Shown here: positions 6,254 through 12,985 of the stretch, in pieces
How positions within the stretch are numbered: the first letter of the stretch is position 1
Layout: each line of letters begins with the position of its first letter
Origin: DATKCN01 sp035513175
GTDB lineage: Bacteria > Chloroflexota > Chloroflexia > Thermomicrobiales > CFX8
Length of the DNA stretch: 12,985 nt
Reading direction: 5' to 3'
Assembly: GCA_035513175.1 (NCBI GenBank)
Contig: DATKCN010000318.1
Location: forward strand, 1 to 12,985
Position numbers and translations under genes: made by a program
The notes under the pieces: generated by a model
Database searches by the model: none
Seen by the model: the letters and a program-made list of their open reading frames with translations, nothing else
What the model was told of the DNA's origin: nothing

Positions 6254-9112
6254 ATGGCGACGACGAAGGTCCCGGAGGCGGCGACGAGCGTGACCAGACG
6301 CGAGCGGTACATTCCGCAAGAGATCGAGCAGAAGTGGCGCGACGTCTGGGCCGAGACCCAGCTCTTCAAGATGGACCGCGAGGGGGACGGCGGGCGGCCG
6401 AAGTGGTACGCGATCACGATGTATCCCTATCCCAGCGGCGACCTGCATATCGGGCACTGGTATGCGATGACGCCCCCGGACGCGGCGGCTCGCTACCGAC
6501 GCATGCTGGGCTTCAACGTCTTCTTCCCGATGGGATTCGACGCCTTCGGGCTTCCGGCCGAGAACGCGGCTATCAAGCACGGCGCGCATCCGTGGGAGTG
6601 GACGATGGCGAACATCGAGAACATGCGGCAGCAGATGCGCAGCATGGGCACGATGTTCGACTGGGGTCAGGAAGTCATCACCTGCGACCCCGAATACTAC
6701 AAGTGGAACCAGTGGTTCTTCCTGCAGTTCCTGAAGCACGATCTGGCCTACCGTAAGGAGCAGGCTGTCTGGTGGTGCCCGGGCTGCCAGACGGTGCTGG
6801 CCAACGAGCAGGTGATCGACGGGCGTTGCGAGCGCTGCGAGACCGAGGTTTACCAGCGGGAGATGGAGCAGTGGTTCTTCCGCATCACGAAGTACGCCGA
6901 CGAGCTGCTGAGCTACGAAGGCGTCGATTGGCCGGAGCCGGTGCGCATCATGCAGCGCAACTGGATCGGCCGCTCCGAGGGCGCGCGAGTCTCTTTCTCT
7001 ACCGAGGCGGGCGCCGCGATCGAGGTCTTCACCACCCGGCCGGACACGCTGTGGGGCGCGACCTTCATGGTGCTCGCGCCGGAGCATCCGCTGGTCGAGA
7101 CGCTGACGACCGACGAGCAGCGGGGCGAGGTTGAGGAGTACATCGCGCAGGCGCGGCGGCAGTCAGAGATCGACCGCATGTCGACGGAGAAGGAGAAGAC
7201 GGGCGTCTTCACCGGCGGCTACGCCATCAATCCGGTCAACGGCGAACAGCTGCCTGTCTGGATCGCCGACTACGTGCTGGTGACGTACGGCACGGGCGCA
7301 GTCATGGCCGTGCCGGCTCACGATGAGCGCGACTTCGAGTTCGCGCTGAAGTTCGGCCTGCCGATCGTGCCGGTCATCGCGCGCGCGGACGGCGCGGTGC
7401 GCTCCGTCGTGCGCTTCGAGGATGTGCGCGAGTCCGGCGCGTTCGCCGAAGGCCTGCATGGCCTCGACGCGTCCGTCGCGCAGGCGGACGATGAGTTCCA
7501 CATCTCCCTGCACGTGTCACGGGCCGACGACTACGTCGCGCTGTTGCGGGCTGAGAAGAAGCCGGGCTCGTGGATCAGCTTCGCGGGCGCGCGCAACGGC
7601 TTGGTGTTCGACGACGCAGCCATCGAGCTGGCATCAGTCGCCAACGATACGGAAATCGTGCGGCGGGTGACGGAGACGCGCGGCAACTGGTTCGACGCGA
7701 TCCGCCGGGCGATCAGCCGCGACCCGCGCACGGCGATGGAGATCCTGCGAACACAACCGTTCTATACAGCTGAGCCGGACGTGACCTACCATCACGACTA
7801 CGGCGCCATGATCAACTCTGATGAGCTGAGCGGCACGCCGGGCGAGGACGCAGTACGGGTGACGATCGAGTGGCTGGAGGCGCGCGGGGCGGGTCGCGGC
7901 GAGGTGAACTACCGCATGCGCGACTGGCTGATCTCGCGGCAGCGCTACTGGGGCACGCCGTTCCCGATCATTTACTGCGACACCTGCGGCATCGTGCCGG
8001 TCCCGGAGGAGGACCTGCCGGTGCTGCTGCCGGAGGACGCCGAGTTCAAGCCGACCGGTGAGTCGCCGCTGCGGACGCACGAAGGCTTCCTGACCGTGCC
8101 GTGCCCGCAATGCGGTGGGCAGGGGCGACGCGAGACCGATACGATGGACACCTTCATGGATTCGTCGTGGTACCAGTACCGTTTCTTGAGCCCGCATTAC
8201 GACGAAGGACCGTTCGAACCGGAAATCGCCAAGCGCTGGCTGCCGGTCGACCAGTACACCGGTGGCATCGAGCACGCCACGATGCACCTGCTGTACACGC
8301 GCTTCTTCACCAAGGCCATGCGCGACATGGGACTGGTGGACTTCGATGAGCCGTTCATGCGCCTGATGAACCAGGGCATCATTCTGGGCGAGGACAGCGA
8401 GAAAATGTCCAAGAGCCGGGGCAACGTGATCGACCCGGACGACCTGGTGTTCGAAGTCGGCACGGACGCAGTCCGGCTGTTCCTGATGTTCCTGGGACCG
8501 TGGGAGCAGGGCGGATCGTGGAACTCGCGGGGCATCGCCGGGCCGCAGCGCTTCCTGGACCGGGCTTTCTCGGTCGTGGTTGACACCGCCGGGAGTCACG
8601 TCGAGGACCGCGAGGACGACTCCACCCGCGCGCTGCGCCGCAGGACGCACCAGACGATCCGCGACGTCACGAAAGACTACGACACCTTCTCCTTCAACAC
8701 GATGGTCGCGCACCTGATGGAGTTCGTGAACGAGCTGATGCGGGTGAAGGGCACGGATGGCGCCCACACCCGCGCCTGGCGCGAGGCGATCGAAACGCTG
8801 CCGCTGCTGCTGGCGCCCGCCGCGCCCCATATCGCCGAGGAGCTGTGGCAGCGGCTCGGCCGCGAGTACAGCGTCCACGACCAGCGATGGCCTGCCTGGG
8901 ACGAGGCGCTTGCCGCCGAGGACACCATCGAGATCGCCGTGCAGGTCAACGGCAAGGTGCGTGGCCGCCTGACCCTGCCAGCCGACGTCGACGAGACGCA
9001 CGCGCTGGCGACGGCCAGAGTCAACGAGCGGGTAGCCGAGCACCTGAGCGGCGCGACGATCGTCAAGGAGATCTACGTGCCTGGGAGACTGATCAATTTC
9101 GTAGTGAGGTGA
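6254..9112 (+). CDS. leuS: Leucyl-tRNA synthetase (LeuRS)
   Basis: Charges tRNA-Leu with leucine in the cytosol and edits misacylated products. The 952-residue class Ia synthetase has the HIGH signature at 65-68 (PYPSGDLHIGH) and KMSKS at 717-721. A zinc ribbon lies at Cys175, Cys178, Cys192 and Cys195. The CP1 editing domain has TTRPDT (260-265) and GTGAVMAVPAHDERD (346-360), with Asp357 in the place of the editing Asp. A second CxxC pair set occurs around YCDTCG and CPQCGG, followed by the DWLISRQRYWGTP motif and the C-terminal domain ending in GRLINFVVR. Family members are usually about 810-880 residues; the excess lies at about 385-505 between the editing motif and HHDYGAMINS, where bacterial enzymes have only a short linker. 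ATG 6254 is supported by AGAGGG seven bases upstream. Expression should be controlled by the leucine T-box. The stop codon overlaps a 7-bp hairpin. Confidence 0.98.
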   Translation: MATTKVPEAATSVTRRERYIPQEIEQKWRDVWAETQLFKMDREGDGGRPKWYAITMYPYPSGDLHIGHWYAMTPPDAAARYRRMLGFNVFFPMGFDAFGLPAENAAIKHGAHPWEWTMANIENMRQQMRSMGTMFDWGQEVITCDPEYYKWNQWFFLQFLKHDLAYRKEQAVWWCPGCQTVLANEQVIDGRCERCETEVYQREMEQWFFRITKYADELLSYEGVDWPEPVRIMQRNWIGRSEGARVSFSTEAGAAIEVFTTRPDTLWGATFMVLAPEHPLVETLTTDEQRGEVEEYIAQARRQSEIDRMSTEKEKTGVFTGGYAINPVNGEQLPVWIADYVLVTYGTGAVMAVPAHDERDFEFALKFGLPIVPVIARADGAVRSVVRFEDVRESGAFAEGLHGLDASVAQADDEFHISLHVSRADDYVALLRAEKKPGSWISFAGARNGLVFDDAAIELASVANDTEIVRRVTETRGNWFDAIRRAISRDPRTAMEILRTQPFYTAEPDVTYHHDYGAMINSDELSGTPGEDAVRVTIEWLEARGAGRGEVNYRMRDWLISRQRYWGTPFPIIYCDTCGIVPVPEEDLPVLLPEDAEFKPTGESPLRTHEGFLTVPCPQCGGQGRRETDTMDTFMDSSWYQYRFLSPHYDEGPFEPEIAKRWLPVDQYTGGIEHATMHLLYTRFFTKAMRDMGLVDFDEPFMRLMNQGIILGEDSEKMSKSRGNVIDPDDLVFEVGTDAVRLFLMFLGPWEQGGSWNSRGIAGPQRFLDRAFSVVVDTAGSHVEDREDDSTRALRRRTHQTIRDVTKDYDTFSFNTMVAHLMEFVNELMRVKGTDGAHTRAWREAIETLPLLLAPAAPHIAEELWQRLGREYSVHDQRWPAWDEALAAEDTIEIAVQVNGKVRGRLTLPADVDETHALATARVNERVAEHLSGATIVKEIYVPGRLINFVVR

Positions 9113-9125
9113 GCAGAGACCTCAC
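9104..9125 (+). terminator. Hairpin over the leuS stop codon
   Basis: GTGAGGT (9104-9110) and ACCTCAC (9119-9125) form a perfect 7-bp stem with an 8-base loop, and the TGA stop (9110-9112) lies at the stem-loop junction. No T run follows, so it is not a standard intrinsic terminator. The remaining bases to 9230 show no clear promoter. Confidence 0.35.
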
Positions 9126-9249
9126 CGCCCGTCCGACTCTCGGAGCATTGCGAAAGAGTGAGTTGGGTTACGTAATTCAGCACCCGGTACTGGCTTCGAT
9201 CGATCCGCTATCCTGCTATCGTGCGTAGTCATATATAGGAGAACCGGCG

Positions 9250-9924
9250 GTGACACAGGGTCGGGGCAGGATCGCGCTTACGGGCGTGAGCACATCGACA
9301 GTCCCTGGGCTGGGAGCAGCGGTTTCGACTGGGAACCGTCGTCGGCTGGCGCGCGCCGACGACGGCGAGCTGTTGAATCGCATCCGGCAGCGGGACGAGC
9401 GCGCGCTGGCAGAGCTGTACGACCGCCACGCCGGATTGGTGCTGACCGTCGCGTTGCGCGTCGTCGGCGATCGGGAGCTGGCGGAGGAGGTCCTGCAGGA
9501 CACGTTTCTGCGCTGCTGGTCCGGGGCGATGACCTACGAGCCGGGACGCGGCAAGGTGCTCGGCTGGCTGATGGGCATCGCCCGCAACCGGTCGATCGAC
9601 GTGCTACGCAGCCGCCAGCATAAGTCGCGTCTGCGCGAGCAGAACGCGCTGCAGGAGTCAGAAGACTCCGAGCTGTTCAGTGAAGCGGACGAAACCGAGT
9701 CAATCGCGATGCGGGAGGTCGTTACAACAGCCATGAACACCCTGCCTCTGCCACAGCGCCAAGTGGTCGAACTGGCCTACTACGGTGGCATGTCGCAGAC
9801 GGAGATCGCCCGCGCCACGGGCGAGCCACTCGGGACCGTGAAGTCCCGCACCCGTATCGCCATGGATCACCTGCGCAGGCAGCTGAGACCCCAGTTCCGC
9901 CCGGACGACGGGGGCGGCCCATGA
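9250..9924 (+). CDS. ECF-type RNA polymerase sigma factor (sigma-70 family, SigK-like)
   Basis: A 224-residue alternative sigma factor that directs RNA polymerase to a dedicated promoter set. Region 2 spans about 52-120 (AELYDRHAGLVLTVALRVV, AEEVLQDTFLRCW, then GWLMGIARNRSIDVLR). Region 4 spans about 155-210 (LPLPQRQVVELAYYGGMSQT, EIARATGEPLGTVKSR), a helix-turn-helix for the -35 element. No region 3 or C-terminal SnoaL-like domain is present. The N-terminal 35 residues are low-complexity and may be dispensable. The start is GTG at 9250 with AGGAG (9237-9241) eight bases upstream, a strong ribosome site. The stop overlaps the start of the next gene (ATGA), the usual arrangement for a sigma factor and its anti-sigma factor. 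Its own promoter (often self-recognised in this class) could not be assigned. Confidence 0.95.
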   Translation: MTQGRGRIALTGVSTSTVPGLGAAVSTGNRRRLARADDGELLNRIRQRDERALAELYDRHAGLVLTVALRVVGDRELAEEVLQDTFLRCWSGAMTYEPGRGKVLGWLMGIARNRSIDVLRSRQHKSRLREQNALQESEDSELFSEADETESIAMREVVTTAMNTLPLPQRQVVELAYYGGMSQTEIARATGEPLGTVKSRTRIAMDHLRRQLRPQFRPDDGGGP

Positions 9925-10694
9925 CGCCCGTGAAGCACACCGCGCTGCGGAACGAGCTGCCCGCCTACGCGCTCGGCTCGCTGAGCCGCGAGGAAGCCGG
10001 CGCGATCGAAACCCACGTGCTGGCGTGCGCCGAATGCCGGGAAGCCCTGCATGAGTACGAAGAGGTCATGCGGCTCTTGCCCCACGCGCTGCCGGTCGTC
10101 GAGCCACCTCCCTCCGCGCGCAGCGAGCTGCTGGCCCGGCTACAGCATGGCGCGCAGCCGCCCCGCCGGCCTGCCCGCCCGCGCCCGCTGGTGACACGCT
10201 GGTCGGCCATCGCCGCCGTGCTGTCGGTGCTGCTGCTGATGACACTCGCGATCGCAATCTGGGGCCGGCCGGCGGAACTACCCCCTGAGAGCCCGGCCGA
10301 GCGGCTCGCGAACCTGCGAAACCAGCCGACGGTCGAGATGCTGTCGATGTCCGGCTCGCCTGATGCGCCAAGCGCCGCCGGCCAGCTTATCGTGAACCCT
10401 GGCGACACTCGAGCGGCGCTGCTCGTGAGCGGTCTCCCGCCCCTGCCCCGCGAACACCAGTACCAGTTCTGGTTCGTGCAGCCGGACGACACTCGTGTCA
10501 GTGGAGGGGTGTTCAGCGTCGACGCCAACGGCTGGGCGATTGTCGCCGTCGACGCGCCGCGGGCATTCTCGCGCGCCTGGCGCTGTGGCGTCACCGAGGA
10601 GCCGGCCGGAGGCAGCCCCGAGCCGACGGGCCGGAATGTGCTGACCGCCAGCTACGACCTGCCGCTCGATCCGGAATACTCCGAGCCGGGATGA
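9921..10694 (+). CDS. Membrane anti-sigma factor (zinc-finger ZAS motif plus RskA-like domain)
   Basis: A 257-residue single-pass membrane protein predicted to hold the preceding sigma factor inactive. The cytosolic N-terminus has the ZAS motif His32-x3-Cys36-x2-Cys39 (ETHVLACAECREAL), preceded by the ELPAYALGSL signature of RskA/SigK-type anti-sigma factors. A membrane helix lies at about 95-113 (SAIAAVLSVLLLMTLAIAIW) after an Arg/Pro-rich linker, so the C-terminal part faces outside. Residues about 140-250 match the RskA domain (GQLIVNPGDTRAALLVSGLP, QYQFWFVQPDDTRVSGGVF). The gene begins at the ATG of the ATGA overlap, indicating coupled translation. Release of the sigma factor would presumably need regulated proteolysis, by analogy with RskA. 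The inducing signal cannot be read from the sequence. Confidence 0.94.
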   Translation: MTPVKHTALRNELPAYALGSLSREEAGAIETHVLACAECREALHEYEEVMRLLPHALPVVEPPPSARSELLARLQHGAQPPRRPARPRPLVTRWSAIAAVLSVLLLMTLAIAIWGRPAELPPESPAERLANLRNQPTVEMLSMSGSPDAPSAAGQLIVNPGDTRAALLVSGLPPLPREHQYQFWFVQPDDTRVSGGVFSVDANGWAIVAVDAPRAFSRAWRCGVTEEPAGGSPEPTGRNVLTASYDLPLDPEYSEPG

Positions 10695-10704
10695 CAGGGC
10701 ACGT

Positions 10705-10710
10705 TATACT
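10705..10710 (+). promoter_or_regulatory. -10 box placed for a leaderless transcript
   Basis: TATACT (5 of 6 to TATAAT) ends six bases before the ATG at 10717, so transcription would start at or next to the A of the start codon. No Shine-Dalgarno sequence is present and no clear -35 was found (ATGACA at 10691-10696 is too close). Confidence 0.45.
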
Positions 10711-10716
10711 TCTCCG

Positions 10717-10929
10717 ATGAACACCGTAGAGCCACTTACCATATCCACCGCCGGCGCGAGCCGCCGAGAGCGTGCCGCGCGCGCCAGACGCCGGATCCGA
10801 CGGGCGCGAAACTTCTTCATCATTGCCGTCATGGCGGCGTTTGTGTCGGTCGGAGGTCATTGCCTGACCGGCGGTGAGGCGCCATCGATCGCAGCCGGTT
10901 CCGGAACGGAACTGTCCGCCGGTCAGTAA
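10717..10929 (+). CDS. Small hypothetical single-pass membrane protein
   Basis: A 70-residue ORF with no family I recognise. It has a strongly basic segment at about 16-31 (RRERAARARRRIRRAR), a hydrophobic helix at about 33-47 (FFIIAVMAAFVSVGG), one Cys at about 49, and a polar tail. The positive-inside rule predicts the N-terminus in the cytosol. It lies 22 bases after the anti-sigma gene on the same strand, so it may be co-transcribed, or it may be read from its own -10 box as a leaderless message. Codon third positions are moderately GC-rich, like the neighbours. A role as a third component of the sigma switch is only a guess from position. Confidence 0.5.
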   Translation: MNTVEPLTISTAGASRRERAARARRRIRRARNFFIIAVMAAFVSVGGHCLTGGEAPSIAAGSGTELSAGQ

Positions 10930-10984
10930 CCTCCACGCCGTGACTGTCGTGCTTTCATCGTCTCGCTGACCCAGACGAGTGGCC

Positions 10985-12898
10985 CTACTCCTCCAGCGTC
11001 GTGACGTCGCCGGGATCGACGCCGAGCTCTTCGGCTTTCAGCAGGCGGCGCATGATCTTGCCCGACCGCGTCTTGGGCAGCCGCTCGCGAAACTCGATGT
11101 CAGTCGGGCTGGCGATCGGGCCGATGACGGCGCGAACATGGGCGACCAGCGCCTGCCGCGTCTCCTCGTCCGGCGCGTTTCCGGCGCGCAGCGTGACAAA
11201 CGCCTTGATCGCCTGACCGCGTATCTCGTCCGGCTTGCCGATGACCGCCGCCTCGGCAACCTTTGGGTGCGAGACCAGGGCGCTTTCCACTTCCGCTGTC
11301 CCAATGCGATGCCCGGCTACGTTGATCACGTCGTCGGCGCGGCCGAGCACGGTGATGTAGCCGTCAGCGTCGCGCAGCGCGACGTCGCCCGTTGTGTAGA
11401 CGCCGGGCACGATCGACCAGTCGCGCTCGTAACGCTCCGGGTCGTTGTGAACGGAGCGGAACATGTGCGGGAAGGTGGAGCGCAGCACCAGCAGCCCGCC
11501 CGTGCCATCCGGCAACGAGCGACCTTCGCGATCAACGATGTCTGCGATGACGCCCGCCAGCGGCTTGCCGGCGGATCCCGGCTTGGCCGCCATGACGGGC
11601 AATGTGGCGATAGTCGGTCCGCCCAGCTCCGTCTGCCAATAGTTGTCGATCATCCAGCCGTGCGCGCCATTGCCGCACAGGCAGCGGTAAGCCCAGCGCC
11701 ACGCTTCTGGGTTCAGCGGCTCACCGGCGCAGGTGAGTAGCCGCAACGCGCGCAGGTCGTAACGGGCCGGGGCGGCGTCTCCAAACTTCATCAGCATCCG
11801 CACGGCGGTCGGCGCGGTAAAGACGACCGAGACGCCGTGTTTCTCCAACACCTCGTAAACGATCGCGGTGTGTGGGTGATCGATCGAGCCCTCGCGGAAC
11901 AGGGTCGTCGTTCCGGTTACGAGCGGCGCATACACGATGTAGGAATGTCCGACCACCCAGCCGATGTCGGACATGCACCAGAATACATCGTCCTCGCGAA
12001 CGTCCCAGAAGGTGCGCATGTGGTACGCCGTGCCGACCATGTAGCCACCGTGGACGTGCACGACGCCCTTCGGCTTGCCGGTCGTGCCGCTCGTGTAGAG
12101 AATGTAGAGTGGGTGCTCGGCGTCGACCGGGACCGCGTCAAGCTCCGGGCTGGCGCCGTCCATCAGCTCATGAAAATCGCGTTCCAGCGCGGAAATCAGC
12201 CCTGCGCCCGCCGGTTCACGCCGCCAGACGATCACCCGCCGGACCTGCGCCAGCCCGGCGATCGCCTCATCGACGATCGCCTTCAGGTCGATGGCGCGTC
12301 CCCTTCGGTAGCCGACATCGGCGGTGATCACCAGGCGCGCGTCCGCGTCCTCGATGCGGTCACGCAGCGCGCCCGCGCCGAGCCCGGCGTAGACGACACT
12401 GTGCACCGCGCCGATACGGGCGCAGGCCAGCATCGCGATGATGCCTTCAAGCGATAGGGGCATGTAGATCACGACCCGCTCGCCCGCGTTGACGCCCTCG
12501 GCGCGTAGAGCGTTCGCGAAGCGGTTGACGAGCCGCAGCAGCTGACGGTAGGTGACGACCCGTTCGCTGCCGTCCTCGCCAACGGCGATATAGGCGACCT
12601 TGTTGGCGCGGGCCCCATGGGCGTGACGGTCGAGCGCGTTGACGGTGATGTTGACGCGCGCTCCATCGAACCAGCGGAAGGACGGGTAGTCGCGTTGGTA
12701 GACGGTGTCCCAGCGGCGGAACCACTCGTATTGCTCGGCTTCAGCCGCCCAGAATGCCTCCGGATCGGCGATCGAGCGCGCGTATTCCACGCCCGGGTCC
12801 GGCAGCGCGGCAGCGCGCACGATGTGGCGGGGCGGATGCACGAGAGCGTCCTCGGGCAGGACGCTCTCGACAGACATGTTCGACAGGTCGTGGCTCAT
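10985..12898 (-). CDS. Acetyl/propionyl-CoA synthetase (AMP-forming, PrpE-like)
   Basis: Activates a short carboxylic acid with ATP and CoA to acyl-CoA, AMP and PPi in the cytosol. The 637-residue ANL-superfamily enzyme is full length for Acs/PrpE. An ACS N-terminal region (FWAAEAEQYEWFRRWDTVY, FRWFDGARVNITVNALDRH) is followed by core motif YTSGTTGKPKG (268-278), DNYWQTELGG (418-427), YTTGD (501-505), the hinge region GRADDVINVAGHRIGT (519-534) and PKTRSGKIMRR. That last motif includes Lys614, the lysine whose acetylation switches off Acs-type enzymes. The pocket motifs DIGWVVGHSYIVYAPL and DNYWQTE match PrpE more than acetyl-CoA synthetases (GWVTGHSY, DTWWQTE), so propionate is a real alternative substrate; Trp421, the equivalent of the chain-length-limiting Trp, is kept. 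It starts 19 bases after an ABC permease gene on the same strand. ATG 12877 is an alternative start. Confidence 0.93.
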   Translation of the reverse strand: MSHDLSNMSVESVLPEDALVHPPRHIVRAAALPDPGVEYARSIADPEAFWAAEAEQYEWFRRWDTVYQRDYPSFRWFDGARVNITVNALDRHAHGARANKVAYIAVGEDGSERVVTYRQLLRLVNRFANALRAEGVNAGERVVIYMPLSLEGIIAMLACARIGAVHSVVYAGLGAGALRDRIEDADARLVITADVGYRRGRAIDLKAIVDEAIAGLAQVRRVIVWRREPAGAGLISALERDFHELMDGASPELDAVPVDAEHPLYILYTSGTTGKPKGVVHVHGGYMVGTAYHMRTFWDVREDDVFWCMSDIGWVVGHSYIVYAPLVTGTTTLFREGSIDHPHTAIVYEVLEKHGVSVVFTAPTAVRMLMKFGDAAPARYDLRALRLLTCAGEPLNPEAWRWAYRCLCGNGAHGWMIDNYWQTELGGPTIATLPVMAAKPGSAGKPLAGVIADIVDREGRSLPDGTGGLLVLRSTFPHMFRSVHNDPERYERDWSIVPGVYTTGDVALRDADGYITVLGRADDVINVAGHRIGTAEVESALVSHPKVAEAAVIGKPDEIRGQAIKAFVTLRAGNAPDEETRQALVAHVRAVIGPIASPTDIEFRERLPKTRSGKIMRRLLKAEELGVDPGDVTTLEE

Positions 12899-12899
12899 G

Positions 12900-12915
12900 T
12901 CGCCGGCTCCGGCGA
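12900..12915 (-). promoter_or_regulatory. Intercistronic hairpin covering the ribosome site of the acyl-CoA synthetase gene
   Basis: TCGCCGG (12900-12906) and CCGGCGA (12909-12915) are perfect inverted repeats around two bases. On the minus-strand RNA the hairpin ends one base before the ATG (12898), and its centre holds the only Shine-Dalgarno-like sequence, GGAG. It could limit independent initiation or mark an RNA processing site. Confidence 0.45.
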
Positions 12916-12917
12916 GC

Positions 12918-12985
12918 TTACAGGGCGGCGCGCGTGCGTGGGTCCATTGCCTCGCGCAGACCGTCTCCGACGAAATTGATCGACA
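12918..12985 (-). CDS. ABC transporter permease, OppC/DppC type, C-terminal end only
   Basis: Only the last 21 codons are in the window. On the minus strand the frame from 12983 reads SINFVGDGLREAMDPRTRAA plus a final Leu and ends at TAA (12920-12918). The pattern 'xNxxGDGLRDALDPRxR' is the conserved C-terminus of dipeptide/oligopeptide/nickel ABC transporter inner-membrane permeases of the OppC/DppC family. The start and membrane helices lie beyond the right edge. The acyl-CoA synthetase gene follows 19 bases later on the same strand, so the two are probably one transcript. The family match rests on a short but characteristic tail. Confidence 0.8.
   Translation of the reverse strand, partial: SINFVGDGLREAMDPRTRAAL

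Noticed and set aside
5801..7087. 428-codon open frame on the minus strand
   Set aside because: It lies antisense to the leuS leader and the catalytic part of leuS, has low-complexity Arg/Pro/His-rich content, and has no ribosome site or domain.
7634..9043. 469-codon open frame on the minus strand
   Set aside because: It is antisense to leuS and reflects GC-rich codon bias; no recognisable family.
9186..9222. Promoter of the ECF sigma gene (TATCCT or TATCGT as -10)
   Set aside because: No acceptable -35 lies at 16-18 bases from either hexamer, and ECF promoters do not share this consensus.
10979..11740. 253-codon open frame on the plus strand
   Set aside because: It is antisense to the acyl-CoA synthetase C-terminal domain; no family or start signal.

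Overview
The window is GC-rich bacterial chromosome with codon use to match. No phage, transposase or CRISPR is visible. The mix of genes suggests Chloroflexota, possibly Thermomicrobia or Sphaerobacter-like bacteria: a transcriptional T-box before leuS, tandem CNNM/CorC genes, an alpha/beta hydrolase-cyclase fusion, an ECF sigma factor with an RskA-like anti-sigma factor, and a PrpE-like acyl-CoA synthetase. This placement is inference; no 16S or other marker gene is present.

Left part (1-5417). The window opens inside a YdeI/OmdA-like gene on the plus strand. Convergent to it runs a minus-strand series. Read in its own direction, this has a small membrane protein (5417-5073), two CNNM/CBS/CorC transporter-type proteins that overlap by 11 bases (4810-3467 and 3477-2152), and a three-domain protein made of a TIR domain, an alpha/beta hydrolase and a class III cyclase-like domain that has lost its catalytic residues.

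Centre (5472-9125). A plus-strand leucyl-tRNA synthetase gene (leuS) has a long leader that reads as a complete T-box riboswitch. It has a specifier loop with AGTA opposite GAA and a CTC (Leu) specifier, the T-box sequence AGGGTGGTACCGCGG, an antiterminator, and a strong terminator with a T run. A complete canonical tRNA-Ala(GGC) gene lies between the specifier domain and the antiterminator. It is enclosed by a 7-bp helix in the position of Stem III. A tRNA gene nested in the regulatory RNA of a different amino acid's synthetase is the most unusual thing here. Between the terminator and leuS lie 7-bp tandem repeats and two inverted palindromes. LeuRS carries about 100 extra residues after its editing domain.

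Right part (9250-12985). An ECF sigma factor and its membrane anti-sigma factor overlap by ATGA. A 70-codon membrane ORF follows, with a -10 box placed for leaderless translation. Convergent to these, the minus strand carries the last codons of an OppC/DppC-type ABC transporter permease, and 19 bases later an acetyl/propionyl-CoA synthetase whose ribosome site sits in an intercistronic hairpin.

The genes fall into separate units: ion transport and TIR signalling, leucine-tRNA charging under T-box control, an envelope-type sigma switch, and carboxylate activation next to peptide import.
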